DNA of 64,000 bases from Nocardioides euryhalodurans (lineage in GTDB: Bacteria > Actinomycetota > Actinomycetes > Propionibacteriales > Nocardioidaceae): positions 1,614,501-1,678,500 of the forward strand of contig NZ_CP038267.1 in the NCBI RefSeq assembly GCF_004564375.1, in the 5' to 3' direction. Shown here piece by piece: positions 63,938 through 64,000 of the stretch. Position 1 is the stretch's first letter, and each line of letters begins with the position of its first letter. Below the pieces are notes generated by a model that worked only from the letters and a program-made list of their open reading frames with translations, did not search any database and had not been told where the DNA came from. The position numbers and the translations under genes are program-made.

Positions 63938-64000
63938 GGCTTTGATCCGGACCGGACGCCGCCCCGCCGACCCCGGGTCGCTCGCCGCCCGGGAACCATC

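Overview
The window is high-GC, gene-dense DNA from an actinobacterium, most likely Nocardioidaceae or close kin (inference). Signs of this are a groES-groEL operon whose GroEL ends in an HGHGHGH tail and which is preceded by two CIRCE operators, a mycothiol-dependent formaldehyde dehydrogenase, the coproporphyrin-type heme genes hemQ and cgoX, a DesA3-type desaturase with its reductase, many GTG starts and many 4-bp start/stop overlaps. I see no rRNA, CRISPR array, integrase, transposase or prophage.

Layout. 0-12 kb: the end of an unknown protein, groES/groEL, a THUMP-like methyltransferase, two DUF202 membrane proteins, a formaldehyde-detoxification pair, a TauE/SafE permease, a BtuF-like protein and a MoxR-ATPase/VWA pair. 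11.7-14.4 kb: a four-gene export operon with a TasA-like protein and a SipW/ER-type signal peptidase. 14.6-24.5 kb: cystathionine beta-synthase, SGNH hydrolase, Bax inhibitor-1, an unusual tRNA with a UAA anticodon, then the compact block eno-ftsB-DUF501-ppx-udgB-ACT-def.

24.6-37.4 kb is an accessory block lying between eno and mazG, which are near neighbours in mycobacteria. It holds a sulfite-oxidase-type enzyme, a sortase with a DUF4397 surface protein, a repeat-bearing membrane protein, an Nramp-like transporter with a structured leader, and a GntR-controlled six-gene cluster. That cluster encodes an AprA-like flavoprotein with HEAT repeats, an AprB-like ferredoxin and a TauT-type ABC importer whose binding protein carries a NosL-like domain.

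37.5-52.7 kb is conserved core: mazG, a lipoprotein, mfd, a lytic transglycosylase, cysQ, pth, rplY, pepN, prs, glmU and tRNA-Gln. 52.9-56.2 kb is a repair locus: ligC, a small USP-like gene and, convergently, a Prim-PolC-type primase-polymerase. Between them is a 552-bp gene-free stretch with two tandem, promoter-bearing, hairpin-rich units that I read as undescribed small RNA genes. 56.2-64 kb: desA3-type desaturase and reductase under a palindromic operator, msrB, two small secreted proteins, hemQ/cgoX and a flavin/FMN reductase pair.

Several intergenic spaces carry long inverted repeats. At least two families recur, one at convergent gene ends (4659-4700 and 30319-30360) and one near 49973 and 52800. 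The strongest candidates for something new are the twin small RNAs (54.58-55.10 kb), the AprAB-like/ABC/NosL cluster (30.4-37.4 kb) and the structured leader of the Nramp-like gene (28.75-28.84 kb).
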